DNA of 64,000 nt from Lachnoclostridium sp. Its GTDB lineage: Bacteria; Bacillota; Clostridia; Lachnospirales; Lachnospiraceae. Below the pieces are notes generated by a model, which was not told the DNA's origin, did not search any database, and worked only from the letters and a program-made list of their open reading frames with translations. The stretch spans positions 100,624-164,623 of the forward strand of contig JAMPEY010000001.1 of assembly GCA_023664665.1 (NCBI GenBank), given 5' to 3'. The position numbers and the translations under genes were made by a program. Positions 26,095 through 34,560 of the stretch are shown in pieces; the first letter of the stretch is position 1, and the number at the start of each line of letters is the position of its first letter.

Positions 26095-26187
26095 AAGACC
26101 GAGCGGTCTTAAAATATAGTTACAGTTGTGATATCGCCAATTTATGACACACTAAGTCATTATACGCCACAAATTTACATATTGCAA
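26095..26187 (-). promoter_or_regulatory. Sigma-A promoter and leader hairpin of the activase gene
   Basis: On the minus strand TTGCAA (26187-26182), a 17-nt spacer and TATAAT (26164-26159). The -10 box runs into TGAC-N7-GTCA, a possible operator. Further down AAGACC-GAGC-GGTCTT (26095-26110) makes a perfect 6-bp hairpin 11 nt from the gene start codon region. Confidence 0.7.
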
Positions 26188-26270
26188 TGAATAAAAAATG
26201 GGAAAATGTTTAAAAATTTTTTAAACAATTAGGAAAAAACCATAAAAATTATAAAAATACAAATGGTTTG

Positions 26271-26299
26271 TTTACTTATGGGGGAGGGAATGATAAAAT
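26271..26299 (+). promoter_or_regulatory. Possible promoter of the rhomboid-like gene
   Basis: TTTACT (26271-26276), 17 nt, TAAAAT (26294-26299). The -35 match is weak. It overlaps the first in-frame ATG (26268), an argument that translation starts downstream at 26367. Confidence 0.4.
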
Positions 26300-26366
26300 A
26301 TATTCATGTGCCTTTATGGAAATGAAGGTCTCGGAGCGTAAAGTGAGAAAGGAAAGTGAGCCGGAC

Positions 26367-27251
26367 ATGTATCATCAGAGGAGTAAATTTGAAAAAAAAT
26401 TCGGAAAGTATGCGATTCCCAATCTTACCGTTATTTTGCTGTTATGTTATGGCGTGGGGTACTGTATAGAATTGTTTGCAAATGATTTGCTGCCCTATCT
26501 GACGCTGAATCCCTGTCTGATTCTTAGGGGGCAGATCTGGCGGCTGGTGACATGGCTTCTCATACCTCCCTCAGGATTTGATATTTTTACGCTTATCATG
26601 CTGTTGTTTTATTATAACATAGGAACCGCGCTGGAGCGCACATGGGGTACTTATAAATACAATGTTTATCTCTTTTCCGGCATGTTTCTTACCGTTGCGG
26701 CAAGTTTTCTGTGCATGGGATTTTTGTACCTGATGGCAAACGGCGAGGGCACCTTTTTGTTGTACAACGGATTTCCCGTTACAGTGGAGCAGCTTTTTCA
26801 AATAGGGGCTTTTGCTTTCAGCACTTCTTATATCAGTCTTTCTATTTATCTTGCCTTTGCCGCTACTTACCCGAATATGCAGGTGCTTTTGATGTTTGTG
26901 GTTCCGGTGAAGATGAAATGGATGGGGATTCTGGATGTGATCCTCATGGTATATTCCCTGTTTGCGGGAAATATTTTTACCAAATTTGCCGTGGGCGCAG
27001 CGCTTATTAATGTTGGACTTTTTTATCTGATTAACATAAAAGGGCTGCAATATTCGCCAAAACAGATAAAACGGAGGACGCAGTTTAAGCAGGATATCAA
27101 AAGGAACAGCGGTGTTACCAAGCATAAATGCGCCATCTGTGGAAGAACGGACGAGGATGGGGACAATATGGAGTTTCGTTTCTGCTCCAAATGTAACGGC
27201 AATTATGAATATTGCCGGAATCATTTGTTTACCCATGAACATGTAAAGTAA
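26367..27251 (+). CDS. Rhomboid-like membrane protein with C-terminal zinc ribbon, active site not visible
   Basis: About 294 residues from the ATG at 26367 (GGAAAG upstream; in-frame ATGs at 26316 and 26322 also exist). Six or so membrane helices resemble the rhomboid fold: an N-terminal helix, then LNPCLILRGQIWRLVTWLLIPP (the region where rhomboids have the W-R loop) and MLLFYYNIGTALERTWGTYKY. I cannot find the G-x-S-G serine motif or the paired histidine, so it is probably an inactive rhomboid relative (Derlin- or TMEM115-like). The last 50 residues form a zinc ribbon with CAICGR, FCSKCNGNYEYC and HLFTHEH. It starts a compact operon with the sigma-like gene 28 nt downstream. Confidence 0.78.
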   Translation: MYHQRSKFEKKFGKYAIPNLTVILLLCYGVGYCIELFANDLLPYLTLNPCLILRGQIWRLVTWLLIPPSGFDIFTLIMLLFYYNIGTALERTWGTYKYNVYLFSGMFLTVAASFLCMGFLYLMANGEGTFLLYNGFPVTVEQLFQIGAFAFSTSYISLSIYLAFAATYPNMQVLLMFVVPVKMKWMGILDVILMVYSLFAGNIFTKFAVGAALINVGLFYLINIKGLQYSPKQIKRRTQFKQDIKRNSGVTKHKCAICGRTDEDGDNMEFRFCSKCNGNYEYCRNHLFTHEHVK

Positions 27252-27279
27252 TCGCTTGGAAGAGAGGTATGCCGTCAGA

Positions 27280-28017
27280 ATGGAAGAGCAGGAGCTTTTG
27301 TTTGCGAAGATATTAAAAGAGGTGCAGCAAACCGCAAAAGAACAGGGGAATTGTATCAGCGAGGCACAGGTGCGGGAAGCATTTGCGTCTCTTTCTCTCG
27401 GAAAAGAACAGATGCAGATGGTATATGAATATCTCATGCAGCGTAAAATCGGCATTGGCGAGCCGGTGGATTTGGATGATTATCTGACGGACAAGGAAAA
27501 GAATTATTTAAAAAATTATCTGGACGAGCTGGAAGCTCTGCCTTTGTACAGCGAGGGTGAAAAGGAGGCGTTTACCATTTCCGCAATGGCAGGAGAAAGG
27601 CAGGCGCAGGCAAAGCTGACGGAAATTTACTTAAAGGCGGTAACGGACATTGCCAAGCTGTATACGGGACAGGGCGTTTTTTTGGAGGATTTGATCGCCG
27701 AGGGCAATCTGGCGCTTGCTTACGGCGTAAATATGCTGGGCAGCCTAGAGAAATCTTCCGAGGCGGAGGGAATGCTGATGAAGCTGGTGATGGACGCCAT
27801 GGAGGAGCACATTTCAGAGAATGCCGATCATGCGAAAATAGACGAGAAAGTGCTTGAGAAAGTAAACAGGGTGCATATTCAGGCAAAGAAGCTGTCAAAA
27901 GAGCTGGGCAGAAAAGTGACGGTTACGGAGCTTGCCGAAGAGACGGGGATGAGCGAAAAAAGCATTCGGGACGCCCTGCGCATCAGCGGATACAAAATGG
28001 AGATCATCTATGAATAA
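27280..28017 (+). CDS. Sigma-70-like protein lacking region 4
   Basis: About 245 residues; an in-frame TTG at 27256 would add eight. The first 80 residues are helical. The middle resembles sigma region 2.1-2.2 (KAVTDIAKLYTGQGVFLEDLIAEGNLALAYGV, comparable to FLDLIQEGNIGL). The C-terminal part (VHIQAKKLSKELGRKVTVTELAEETGMSEKSIRDALRIS) matches region 3. The -10-recognising aromatic segment of region 2.3-2.4 is degenerate and region 4, which reads the -35 box, is absent. It may bind core RNA polymerase without directing promoter choice, or regulate a true sigma factor. It overlaps the next gene by 8 bp. Confidence 0.72.
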   Translation: MEEQELLFAKILKEVQQTAKEQGNCISEAQVREAFASLSLGKEQMQMVYEYLMQRKIGIGEPVDLDDYLTDKEKNYLKNYLDELEALPLYSEGEKEAFTISAMAGERQAQAKLTEIYLKAVTDIAKLYTGQGVFLEDLIAEGNLALAYGVNMLGSLEKSSEAEGMLMKLVMDAMEEHISENADHAKIDEKVLEKVNRVHIQAKKLSKELGRKVTVTELAEETGMSEKSIRDALRISGYKMEIIYE

Positions 28018-28429
28018 AACCACTTACGAAGATTATAAATACAGTATGCAGGATGTTTCCAATCTCTATATCGGGGCAAAATATACTTTTGGGGAGCTGC
28101 TTGCACAGGAAGATATTCTGTTTAAGTTCCGCCTGATTGTGGAACGCTATATTATGCCGGAGGCGGACAGGGAGGATACACTGGAAAGCCATCTGTACTA
28201 TCTGGATAAAAACAGTTTTCTGGTACAGATTTACAAGCAGCTGAAAGCCCGGGTCAAGGTCAACCTGATTGAGGAAAAGAAAACTTTATCGGGCGGAAAA
28301 AAGAAGGAATATACCACGAAAATGCTGACGGCGGAAGAACTGGCCGGAATGAGCATAGAAGAAAAGCAGAAATGCGGCATGGTGATTCAGGAATTAAAGG
28401 TAAGTAAACTGGCAATGCTGTCCTTTTAA
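28010..28429 (+). CDS. Small unknown protein coupled to the sigma-like gene
   Basis: About 139 residues, no family recognised. The start ATG lies inside the end of the preceding gene (8-bp overlap), so it is translationally coupled. It is soluble and charged, with a helical N-terminal half (FGELLAQEDILFKFRLIVERYIMPEADREDTLESHLYYL) and a lysine-rich middle (LIEEKKTLSGGKKKEYTTKML). The tight coupling suggests a physical partner of the sigma-like protein, which is inference. Confidence 0.7.
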   Translation: MNKTTYEDYKYSMQDVSNLYIGAKYTFGELLAQEDILFKFRLIVERYIMPEADREDTLESHLYYLDKNSFLVQIYKQLKARVKVNLIEEKKTLSGGKKKEYTTKMLTAEELAGMSIEEKQKCGMVIQELKVSKLAMLSF

Positions 28430-28456
28430 TAGGATAAATAATAAATTCGGAAAGGT

Positions 28457-31387
28457 ATGGTTATCGGAATGAAAGTAGAGGAATTATCCGCATATGAAAT
28501 TTTGGAGAAAAGGGAGATAGCAGATATCAAAAGCATGACTTATCTGTGCCGTCACAAGAAAACCGGCGCAAGGGTGGCGCTGATATCCAATGATGATGAG
28601 AATAAGGTATTTTATATCGGATTCCGCACGCCTCCCAAGGATTCTACCGGAGTGGCGCATATTTTAGAGCATTCCGTGCTCTGCGGTTCCAGAGAGTTTC
28701 CCATAAAAGATCCTTTCGTGGAGTTGGTCAAGGGTTCTCTAAACACTTTTTTGAATGCCATGACTTATCCCGATAAGACGGTATATCCTGTGGCAAGCTG
28801 CAATGACAAAGATTTTCAGAATCTGATGCATGTGTATCTGGATGCAGTATTTTATCCCAATATTTATGAAAAAGAAGAGATTTTCCGTCAGGAAGGCTGG
28901 CATTATGAGCTGGAAAAGCCGGAGGATGAGCTTGTTATCAACGGTGTAGTATATAATGAGATGAAGGGAGCCTTTTCTTCCCCGGACGATGTGCTGGAGC
29001 GGGAAATGATGAATTCCCTGTATCCCGATACGGTTTATGGCTGTGAGTCGGGGGGAGACCCGCAAGTGATTCCGGAACTTGACTATGAGAAGTTTCTTAA
29101 GTTTCACGGCGACTATTATCATCCTTCCAACAGCTATATTTATCTCTATGGCAATATGGATATGGCACAGAAACTTGCCTTTATCGACGAACATTATCTG
29201 TCCGCATTTGAGGAAAAAAAGGTGGATTCCCGAATCGGGCTGCAAAAAGCCTTTGAGAGTCCTGTCCGCACGGTAAAGGAATATCCCATAAACGAAGGGG
29301 AGGATGAGGAGGAAAACACCTTCCTGTCCTTAAATATGACGGTGGGAGACAGTCTTGACAGGGAGCTTTATATAGCGTTCCAGATTCTGGATTATGCCCT
29401 TTGCTCCGCGCCGGGAGCGCCCTTAAAGCAGACCTTAGTAGAGAGAGGAATCGGCAAGGATGTGTACAGCATTTATGAAAACGGAATCAGACAGCCGTAT
29501 TTCAGCATTGTGGCAAAGGATACCTCCCTTGCAAAGGAAGGGGAATTTCTCTCCGTTATTGAGGAAGTGCTTAAGGGGATTGTGAAAAACGGCTTTACGA
29601 AAAAAGCGCTGCTGGCAGGCATTAATTATTATGAATTTAAGTACAGGGAGGCTGATTTCGGCTCTTATCCCAAGGGACTGATGTACGGTCTGCAGGCTTT
29701 GGACAGTTGGCTGTATGATGATAAACAGGCGTTTATCCACATTGAATCATTGGAAGTTTTCGCGGATTTGCGGAAGAAGGCCGAGGAGGGATATTTTGAG
29801 GGGCTGGTGCAGAAATATCTGCTGGATAATCCCCACAGAAGCATTGTGATATTAAAGCCAAGCTTCGGACTTGCCGGACAGCAGGAGGAAAGCAGAAAGC
29901 AGTATCTTGCAGAGAAAAAGGCGCAGATGACGGAGGAAGATATCCGGGGAGTGATAGAAAAATATAACAGGCTGAAAGCATTTCAGGAGAGTGAAGATAC
30001 CAAAGAAAATCTGGCAAAAATCCCTCTTCTTAAGCGGGAGGATTTAAAGAAAGAGGCGGCAGGCTTTGTCAATGAGGAGAAAGCCATAGGGGATACCTTG
30101 CTTTTGTACCATAAGCTGTTTACCAACGGCATCGGGTATCTGAGGCTGATCTTTAAGCTGGATGATATACCGGAAGCATATTTCCCTTATGTGGGAGTGT
30201 TAAAGGGATGTCTGGGACTTTTAAATACGGAGCATTATCGGTATGGCGATTTGTTTAATGAGATGAATCTGGTAACCGGAGGCATGGATGTGGTGCACAA
30301 TATCTATGTAGATGCGAAGGACGGGCAGCGCTGCAGGGTGACCCTCGAAATGAAAACGAAGGTATTTTATGCCAATTTGGCTCAGGCGCTGAAGCTGATG
30401 GAAGAGATTATGCTCACCAGCGATTTTACGGACACCGGGCGCCTGTATGAAATTTTGGCGGAGGGCAAATCAAGGCTTCAGGCGCAGATGATTTCCGCCG
30501 GGCACAGTGTGGCTGCAAGCCATGCCCTGTCCTATGAAAGTGTGCCGGGGGCTTACGGCGAGCTGCTTTCGGGGCTTTCCTTTTATCGTTTGATTGCGGA
30601 TTTGGAAGGGCATTTTGATGAGAAAAAGGAGGAGCTTACGCAGAAGCTTGCGACATTGGCAAGGATGATTTTCCGCAGGGAGAATTTAACGGTGGACTAT
30701 GTGGGGGAGGAAAATACGGAAGCCGCCCTGACGGAACCCGTGGAAGAACTAAAGCAAAAGCTTTACGACTGTCCCGTGGAGAAATCCGGTTATGTGCCTG
30801 TGCCGGAGAAGAAAAACGAGGGCTTTATGACATCGGGACAGGTGCAGTATGTGTGCCGCGCCGGTAACTTTAAAAAGAAAGGACTGCCTTATAAGGGGAC
30901 GCTGAAAGTGCTCAGGGTCATGCTGGGCTATGAATATCTGTGGATCAATGTCCGTGTCAAGGGCGGCGCTTACGGTTGTATGTGTAATTTCGGCAGGACC
31001 GGGGATAGTTACTTCGTGTCTTACAGGGACCCGAACCTGACAAAGACCATTGGCGTTTATGAGCGGGCAGCGGAAGCGGTGGAACGGTTTCAGGCGGATG
31101 AGCGCACCATGACCGGGTATATTATCGGAGCCGTCAGCGACCTTGATATGCCCATGAATCCGGCGGCAAAGGGAGCGTATTCCCTGGCAGCTTATATGAC
31201 GGGGCTGACGCAGGAGATGGTGCAGCAGGAGCGGGATGAGATTTTGAATGCCGGACCGGAAGATATCAGGGAGCTGGCGGCGCAGATTAGCGCATTCATG
31301 GACGCCGACTGCCTGTGCGTGGTGGGCAGCGCAGGAAAGATTAAGGAAGAAGAAAAAATATTTGAAACTGTGGAGAACCTTTTTTAA
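28457..31387 (+). CDS. M16C-family zinc metallopeptidase (presequence-protease type)
   Basis: About 976 residues, normal for the M16C branch (PreP/Cym1-like, a peptide-degrading clam-shell enzyme). The inverted zinc motif is H68-x-x-E71-H72 in AHILEHSVLCGSREFP, with the distal glutamate expected in VVYNEMKGAFSSPDDV about 75 residues on. The C-terminal half carries the substrate-binding R-x-Y region (NVRVKGGAYGCMCNFGRTGDSYFVSYRDPN). No signal peptide is visible, so it should act on oligopeptides in the cytoplasm. Two starts are possible: ATG 28457 sits almost on the GGAAAGG site, and ATG 28469 is 13 nt from it. It is 27 nt after the preceding gene. Confidence 0.93.
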   Translation: MVIGMKVEELSAYEILEKREIADIKSMTYLCRHKKTGARVALISNDDENKVFYIGFRTPPKDSTGVAHILEHSVLCGSREFPIKDPFVELVKGSLNTFLNAMTYPDKTVYPVASCNDKDFQNLMHVYLDAVFYPNIYEKEEIFRQEGWHYELEKPEDELVINGVVYNEMKGAFSSPDDVLEREMMNSLYPDTVYGCESGGDPQVIPELDYEKFLKFHGDYYHPSNSYIYLYGNMDMAQKLAFIDEHYLSAFEEKKVDSRIGLQKAFESPVRTVKEYPINEGEDEEENTFLSLNMTVGDSLDRELYIAFQILDYALCSAPGAPLKQTLVERGIGKDVYSIYENGIRQPYFSIVAKDTSLAKEGEFLSVIEEVLKGIVKNGFTKKALLAGINYYEFKYREADFGSYPKGLMYGLQALDSWLYDDKQAFIHIESLEVFADLRKKAEEGYFEGLVQKYLLDNPHRSIVILKPSFGLAGQQEESRKQYLAEKKAQMTEEDIRGVIEKYNRLKAFQESEDTKENLAKIPLLKREDLKKEAAGFVNEEKAIGDTLLLYHKLFTNGIGYLRLIFKLDDIPEAYFPYVGVLKGCLGLLNTEHYRYGDLFNEMNLVTGGMDVVHNIYVDAKDGQRCRVTLEMKTKVFYANLAQALKLMEEIMLTSDFTDTGRLYEILAEGKSRLQAQMISAGHSVAASHALSYESVPGAYGELLSGLSFYRLIADLEGHFDEKKEELTQKLATLARMIFRRENLTVDYVGEENTEAALTEPVEELKQKLYDCPVEKSGYVPVPEKKNEGFMTSGQVQYVCRAGNFKKKGLPYKGTLKVLRVMLGYEYLWINVRVKGGAYGCMCNFGRTGDSYFVSYRDPNLTKTIGVYERAAEAVERFQADERTMTGYIIGAVSDLDMPMNPAAKGAYSLAAYMTGLTQEMVQQERDEILNAGPEDIRELAAQISAFMDADCLCVVGSAGKIKEEEKIFETVENLF

Positions 31388-31507
31388 GATAAATCGTCTA
31401 TTGTTGTGAAGGGCGCAAGCTGCCCAAATGGAATCAGGCAGTTGCAAAATTCGGCTTGCACAGGTTCGGGTTTCGCAGTTCCTTGAAATTTCAAACGGAG
31501 GCGATGA

Positions 31508-32569
31508 GTGTTTATGAACGGATTCAAAGAGAGAACATTAAAAACGCGGGAATTAAAAAGTGGGAAACAGCGGCAGCCATGGAAAGTAAGGGGAGTGGTT
31601 TTGGGGCTTATATTTTCCGTGGGACTTTCTCTTTGCGGCTGTGGCGCGTCAAAAAATGATTCTGCCCTGTCTGTTGAAAACGGAGCCTATTACAGCTCTG
31701 ATATGACATCCCAGACGGCAGGCGGCATGAGTTATGATGCGGCTCCCGCGGCGGAGGCATATGAGGGTGCGGACGCGGATTTCAAGGCAGACGGCGGCGC
31801 CGGCTCAAACGGCACGGACAACATGGACAGCATGATTGAGGACACGGACAGAAAGTTGATCAGAAATGTGAATCTGTCCGTGGAAACCAAGGAATTTGAC
31901 GCCCTGATGGCAGCGGTTACGGAGCAGGTAAAAGCGCTGGGGGGCTACATAGAAAACAGCAACACCTATAACGGCAGCAGTTATTCCGGGCATCGGAACA
32001 GCAAAAATTCCAGCCTGACCATCCGGATTCCGAAAGATAAGCTGGATGGCTTTCTGGAAACCGTGTCGGGCATCAGCAATGTGGTGAGACGCTCCGAGAA
32101 TGTGAATGATGTGACCCTTGCCTATGTGGATCTGGAAAGCCATAAGAATGCCTTGAAGGTGGAACAGGAAAGACTGATAGCATTGCTTGAAAAGGCGGAG
32201 ACCGTAGAGGATATTTTGACTATTGAGAATCGTTTGTCCGATGTGCGGTATCAGTTGGAGAGCATGGAATCCAGACTCCGCACTATTGACAATCAGGTGG
32301 ATTACAGCACCGTATATCTGGATATCAGCGAGGTAAAAGAGCTGACCCCCGTGGAGGAGAAAAATGCATGGCAGCGGATGGGAGAAGGCTTTGTGGACAG
32401 CTTGGAGAGCGTGGGGGACGGTTTTAAGGAGTTTTGTATCTGGATTGTGGTGCATATCCCCTATCTGGTGATAGCGGCAGCGGTTATTGCGGGCGTTGTC
32501 CTCTTTATCAGATGGCAGATAAGGCGCGTAAAGAGGAAAAAGGAGAAGAAGACGGCAGAGAGTGAATAA
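31508..32569 (+). CDS. DUF4349 lipoprotein
   Basis: About 353 residues. The start is GTG 31508 (GGAGG 6 nt upstream), with ATG 31514 as alternative. A long basic N-terminus leads to a lipobox ending SLCGC, then a Ser/Ala/Asp-rich spacer. The DUF4349 domain follows: LIRNVNLSVETKEFDALMAAV, LTIRIPKDKLDGFLETVSGI, VDLESHKNALKVEQERLIALL and a coiled coil (ENRLSDVRYQLESMESRLRTI). A C-terminal membrane helix (LVIAAAVIAGVVLFIRW) and a Lys/Arg tail end the protein. The domain is widespread in Firmicutes envelopes without a firm function. The 120-nt leader has several short inverted repeats but no clear promoter. Confidence 0.85.
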   Translation: MFMNGFKERTLKTRELKSGKQRQPWKVRGVVLGLIFSVGLSLCGCGASKNDSALSVENGAYYSSDMTSQTAGGMSYDAAPAAEAYEGADADFKADGGAGSNGTDNMDSMIEDTDRKLIRNVNLSVETKEFDALMAAVTEQVKALGGYIENSNTYNGSSYSGHRNSKNSSLTIRIPKDKLDGFLETVSGISNVVRRSENVNDVTLAYVDLESHKNALKVEQERLIALLEKAETVEDILTIENRLSDVRYQLESMESRLRTIDNQVDYSTVYLDISEVKELTPVEEKNAWQRMGEGFVDSLESVGDGFKEFCIWIVVHIPYLVIAAAVIAGVVLFIRWQIRRVKRKKEKKTAESE

Positions 32570-32574
32570 TCTCT

Positions 32575-32602
32575 TTGCAAAAGTCATGGTTTTTGGTATA
32601 CT
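32575..32602 (+). promoter_or_regulatory. Sigma-A promoter upstream of era
   Basis: TTGCAA (32575-32580), 16 nt, then extended -10 TGG-TATACT (TATACT 32597-32602). It lies 6 nt after the stop codon of the DUF4349 gene and is followed within 20 nt by a terminator-like hairpin. Confidence 0.65.
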
Positions 32603-32620
32603 GATATAGGATGGCAGCAG

Positions 32621-32653
32621 AAGACGGCTGGATAAATTCCGGCCGTCTTTTTG
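32621..32653 (+). terminator. Terminator or attenuator in the era leader
   Basis: AAGACGGCTGG pairs with CCGGCCGTCTT over 11 bp with one G-U pair, followed by TTTTT. It may simply terminate the DUF4349 transcript. Because a promoter lies upstream of it, it may instead attenuate era transcription. Confidence 0.6.
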
Positions 32654-32739
32654 GATTCCATAAGCCGGCCCGCAATGCGTGACAGTGTTTGAACGGATTG
32701 CTGCCCGCGCAGCGAAAAAAGAAAGGCAGGCAGATACTT

Positions 32740-33657
32740 ATGAATAACGAAAAAGAATACAAATCCGGCTTTGTTACTTTAATCGGCAGACCGAATGTGG
32801 GAAAGTCAACCCTGATGAACCACCTAATCGGGCAAAAGATTGCCATTACCTCCCACAAGCCCCAGACCACCAGAAACCGCATCCAGACGGTGCTTACGCT
32901 GCCCGAGGGACAGATTGTGTTTCTGGACACCCCCGGCATCCATAAAGCCAAAAACAAGCTGGGAAATTATATGGTGAATGTGGCGGAGCGCACCTTGAAT
33001 GATGTGGATGTGGTGCTGTGGCTGGTGGAACCCGTCACCTTTATCGGAGCGGGGGAGCGCCATATCATAGAACAGTTAAAAAAGACAAAAACCCCTGTGA
33101 TTCTGGTAATCAACAAGACGGACACGGTAAAGAGGGAAGAGGTTTTAAAAACCATTGACATTTACAGAAAGGAGCTGGATTTTAAGGAAGTGGTGCCGGT
33201 GTCCGCCCTGAAGGGGAAAAATACAAAGGAATTAGTGAGCTGCATCATGAAATATCTGCCTTATGGGCAGGCGTTTTATGATGAGGATACCGTTACGGAC
33301 CAGCCCGTGCGGCAGATTGCGGCAGAGCTGATTCGGGAGAAAGCGCTGAGGCTTTTGTCGGACGAAATTCCCCATGGGATTGCCGTCAGCATTGAGCTGA
33401 TGAAGGACAGGGGGCGCATCTGCGACATAGAAGCCACCATTGTCTGCGAAAAGGAATCCCACAAAGGCATTATCATCGGGAAGGGCGGTCAGATGTTGAA
33501 AAAAATCGGTTCCAAGGCGCGTCCGGAAATTGAAGATATGCTGGAAAAAAAGGTCAATCTGCAGCTCTGGGTGAAGGTGAAGGAGGACTGGAGGGACAGC
33601 GATTTTCTTATCAAAAATTTCGGCTACAATCCCAAAGATATGGATATACACGCATAG
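32740..33657 (+). CDS. era: GTPase Era
   Basis: About 305 residues. GTP-binding motifs are G1 GRPNVGKST, the switch I Thr region TTRNRIQTV, G3 DTPGIH, G4 NKTD and G5 SALKG. The C-terminal KH domain contains GIIIGKGGQMLKKIGSKARPEIEDML, typical of Era. It binds 16S rRNA near its 3' end and helps 30S maturation. The ATG at 32740 has GAAAGG and AGG upstream. An in-frame GTG-like start at 32689 would add 17 residues with no family match. It is followed by the yqzL-like gene and recO, the common Firmicutes order. Confidence 0.96.
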   Translation: MNNEKEYKSGFVTLIGRPNVGKSTLMNHLIGQKIAITSHKPQTTRNRIQTVLTLPEGQIVFLDTPGIHKAKNKLGNYMVNVAERTLNDVDVVLWLVEPVTFIGAGERHIIEQLKKTKTPVILVINKTDTVKREEVLKTIDIYRKELDFKEVVPVSALKGKNTKELVSCIMKYLPYGQAFYDEDTVTDQPVRQIAAELIREKALRLLSDEIPHGIAVSIELMKDRGRICDIEATIVCEKESHKGIIIGKGGQMLKKIGSKARPEIEDMLEKKVNLQLWVKVKEDWRDSDFLIKNFGYNPKDMDIHA

Positions 33658-33746
33658 AAAAATGAAAAATGGCAGACCCTATTAGTAGTTCGTTAGATGG
33701 CATTTAAGGAACAATCTTAAGAGAATAAAGAATAGGGGAGCCAAAG

Positions 33747-33935
33747 ATGCAGAATATAAATTACTGGCAACAGTTTGAACATACCGGAAAGATTGAAGAT
33801 TATTTAAATTACAAAAATTGCCGCAGAGAGCCCGGTTACTTTGTGGAAGAAAAAATGTCGGAAAGGAATCCTTATGCAGGAGTTCGTATGTGTGACGGGA
33901 ATGATATTGAAGCAGATGCCCGTGGGGGAATATGA
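33747..33935 (+). CDS. YqzL-like small protein
   Basis: About 62 residues. AGGGGAG lies 8 nt upstream of the ATG. The first 23 residues (NYWQQFEHTGKIEDYLNYKN) resemble, from memory, Bacillus subtilis YqzL (W-K-V-F-S-Q-T-G-N-I-D-T-Y-L-L-F-K), which also sits between era and recO. The tail after residue 35 is not YqzL-like and runs 62 bp into recO in another frame, including its ribosome site, so recO translation is probably coupled to this gene. Function unknown. Confidence 0.75.
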   Translation: MQNINYWQQFEHTGKIEDYLNYKNCRREPGYFVEEKMSERNPYAGVRMCDGNDIEADARGGI

Positions 33936-34524
33936 CAGGCGTATCTGCTTGCTTACAAAGGAGAGGGGCAAGATATCCGCCTTTGCCAAGGGGGCGAGAA
34001 GACCGAACAGCCGTCTGGCGGCGGCAAGCAATCCCTTCTGTTTCGGAACCTTTAAGCTGTATGAGGGCAGAAATTCCTATACCGTGGCGGATGCGGAGAT
34101 TCAGAATTATTTTGAAGAGCTGATGACGGATTATGAGGGCGCCTATTATGGTATGTATTTTGCCGAGGTGGCGGATTATTATACAAGGGAAAATAATGAT
34201 GAGAGGGAAATGCTGAAGCTCCTCTACCAATCCCTGCGGGCGCTTTGTTCCCCGGCTCTTAAGAATCCTCTGGTCCGGGTTATTTTTGAATTAAAGGCGA
34301 TTGCGGTAAACGGAGAATATCCGGGGGCGCCTGTCGGCAAAAAACTTGCGGAGTCCACCCTATACGCCTTAAATTACATAGAAAAAACTCCTGTGGAGAA
34401 GCTGTATACTTTTACGGTGACGGATGAAATTTTTAAGGAACTGCAGAGCGTTTCAACGGAGTATTGCCGGCGTTTTATGGATGGTTCTTTCAAAAGTCTT
34501 GAAATACTAACGACACTGTGTTAA
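33874..34524 (+). CDS. recO: DNA repair protein RecO
   Basis: About 216 residues. The N-terminal OB fold reads QEFVCVTGMILKQMPVGEYDRR, with CLLTKERGKISAFAKGARRPNSRLAAAS. The helical C-terminal domain has the usual YYGMYFAEVADYYTRENNDE. RecO works with RecR to load RecA on SSB-coated DNA. The zinc-finger cysteines found in some RecO proteins are not evident. The ATG at 33874 has GGAAAGGAA upstream; a frame beginning at 33841 is longer but does not fit the family. It overlaps the yqzL-like gene. Confidence 0.92.
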   Translation: MQEFVCVTGMILKQMPVGEYDRRICLLTKERGKISAFAKGARRPNSRLAAASNPFCFGTFKLYEGRNSYTVADAEIQNYFEELMTDYEGAYYGMYFAEVADYYTRENNDEREMLKLLYQSLRALCSPALKNPLVRVIFELKAIAVNGEYPGAPVGKKLAESTLYALNYIEKTPVEKLYTFTVTDEIFKELQSVSTEYCRRFMDGSFKSLEILTTLC

Positions 34525-34560
34525 AATATTATGGCTGGAAATTCAGAGGAAGGGTATGGC

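Noticed and set aside
26367-27251. Active rhomboid protease
   Set aside because: No G-x-S-G motif and no helix-6 histidine were found in the membrane part, so only the fold relation is claimed.
26571-27455. 294-residue open frame on the minus strand across the rhomboid-like and sigma-like genes
   Set aside because: It is antisense to two well-initiated plus-strand genes and is rich in His, Lys and Ile of the reversed-codon type.
31805-32587. 260-residue antisense frame opposite the DUF4349 gene
   Set aside because: The plus-strand gene has a lipobox, a known domain and a C-terminal helix. The antisense frame has none of these.
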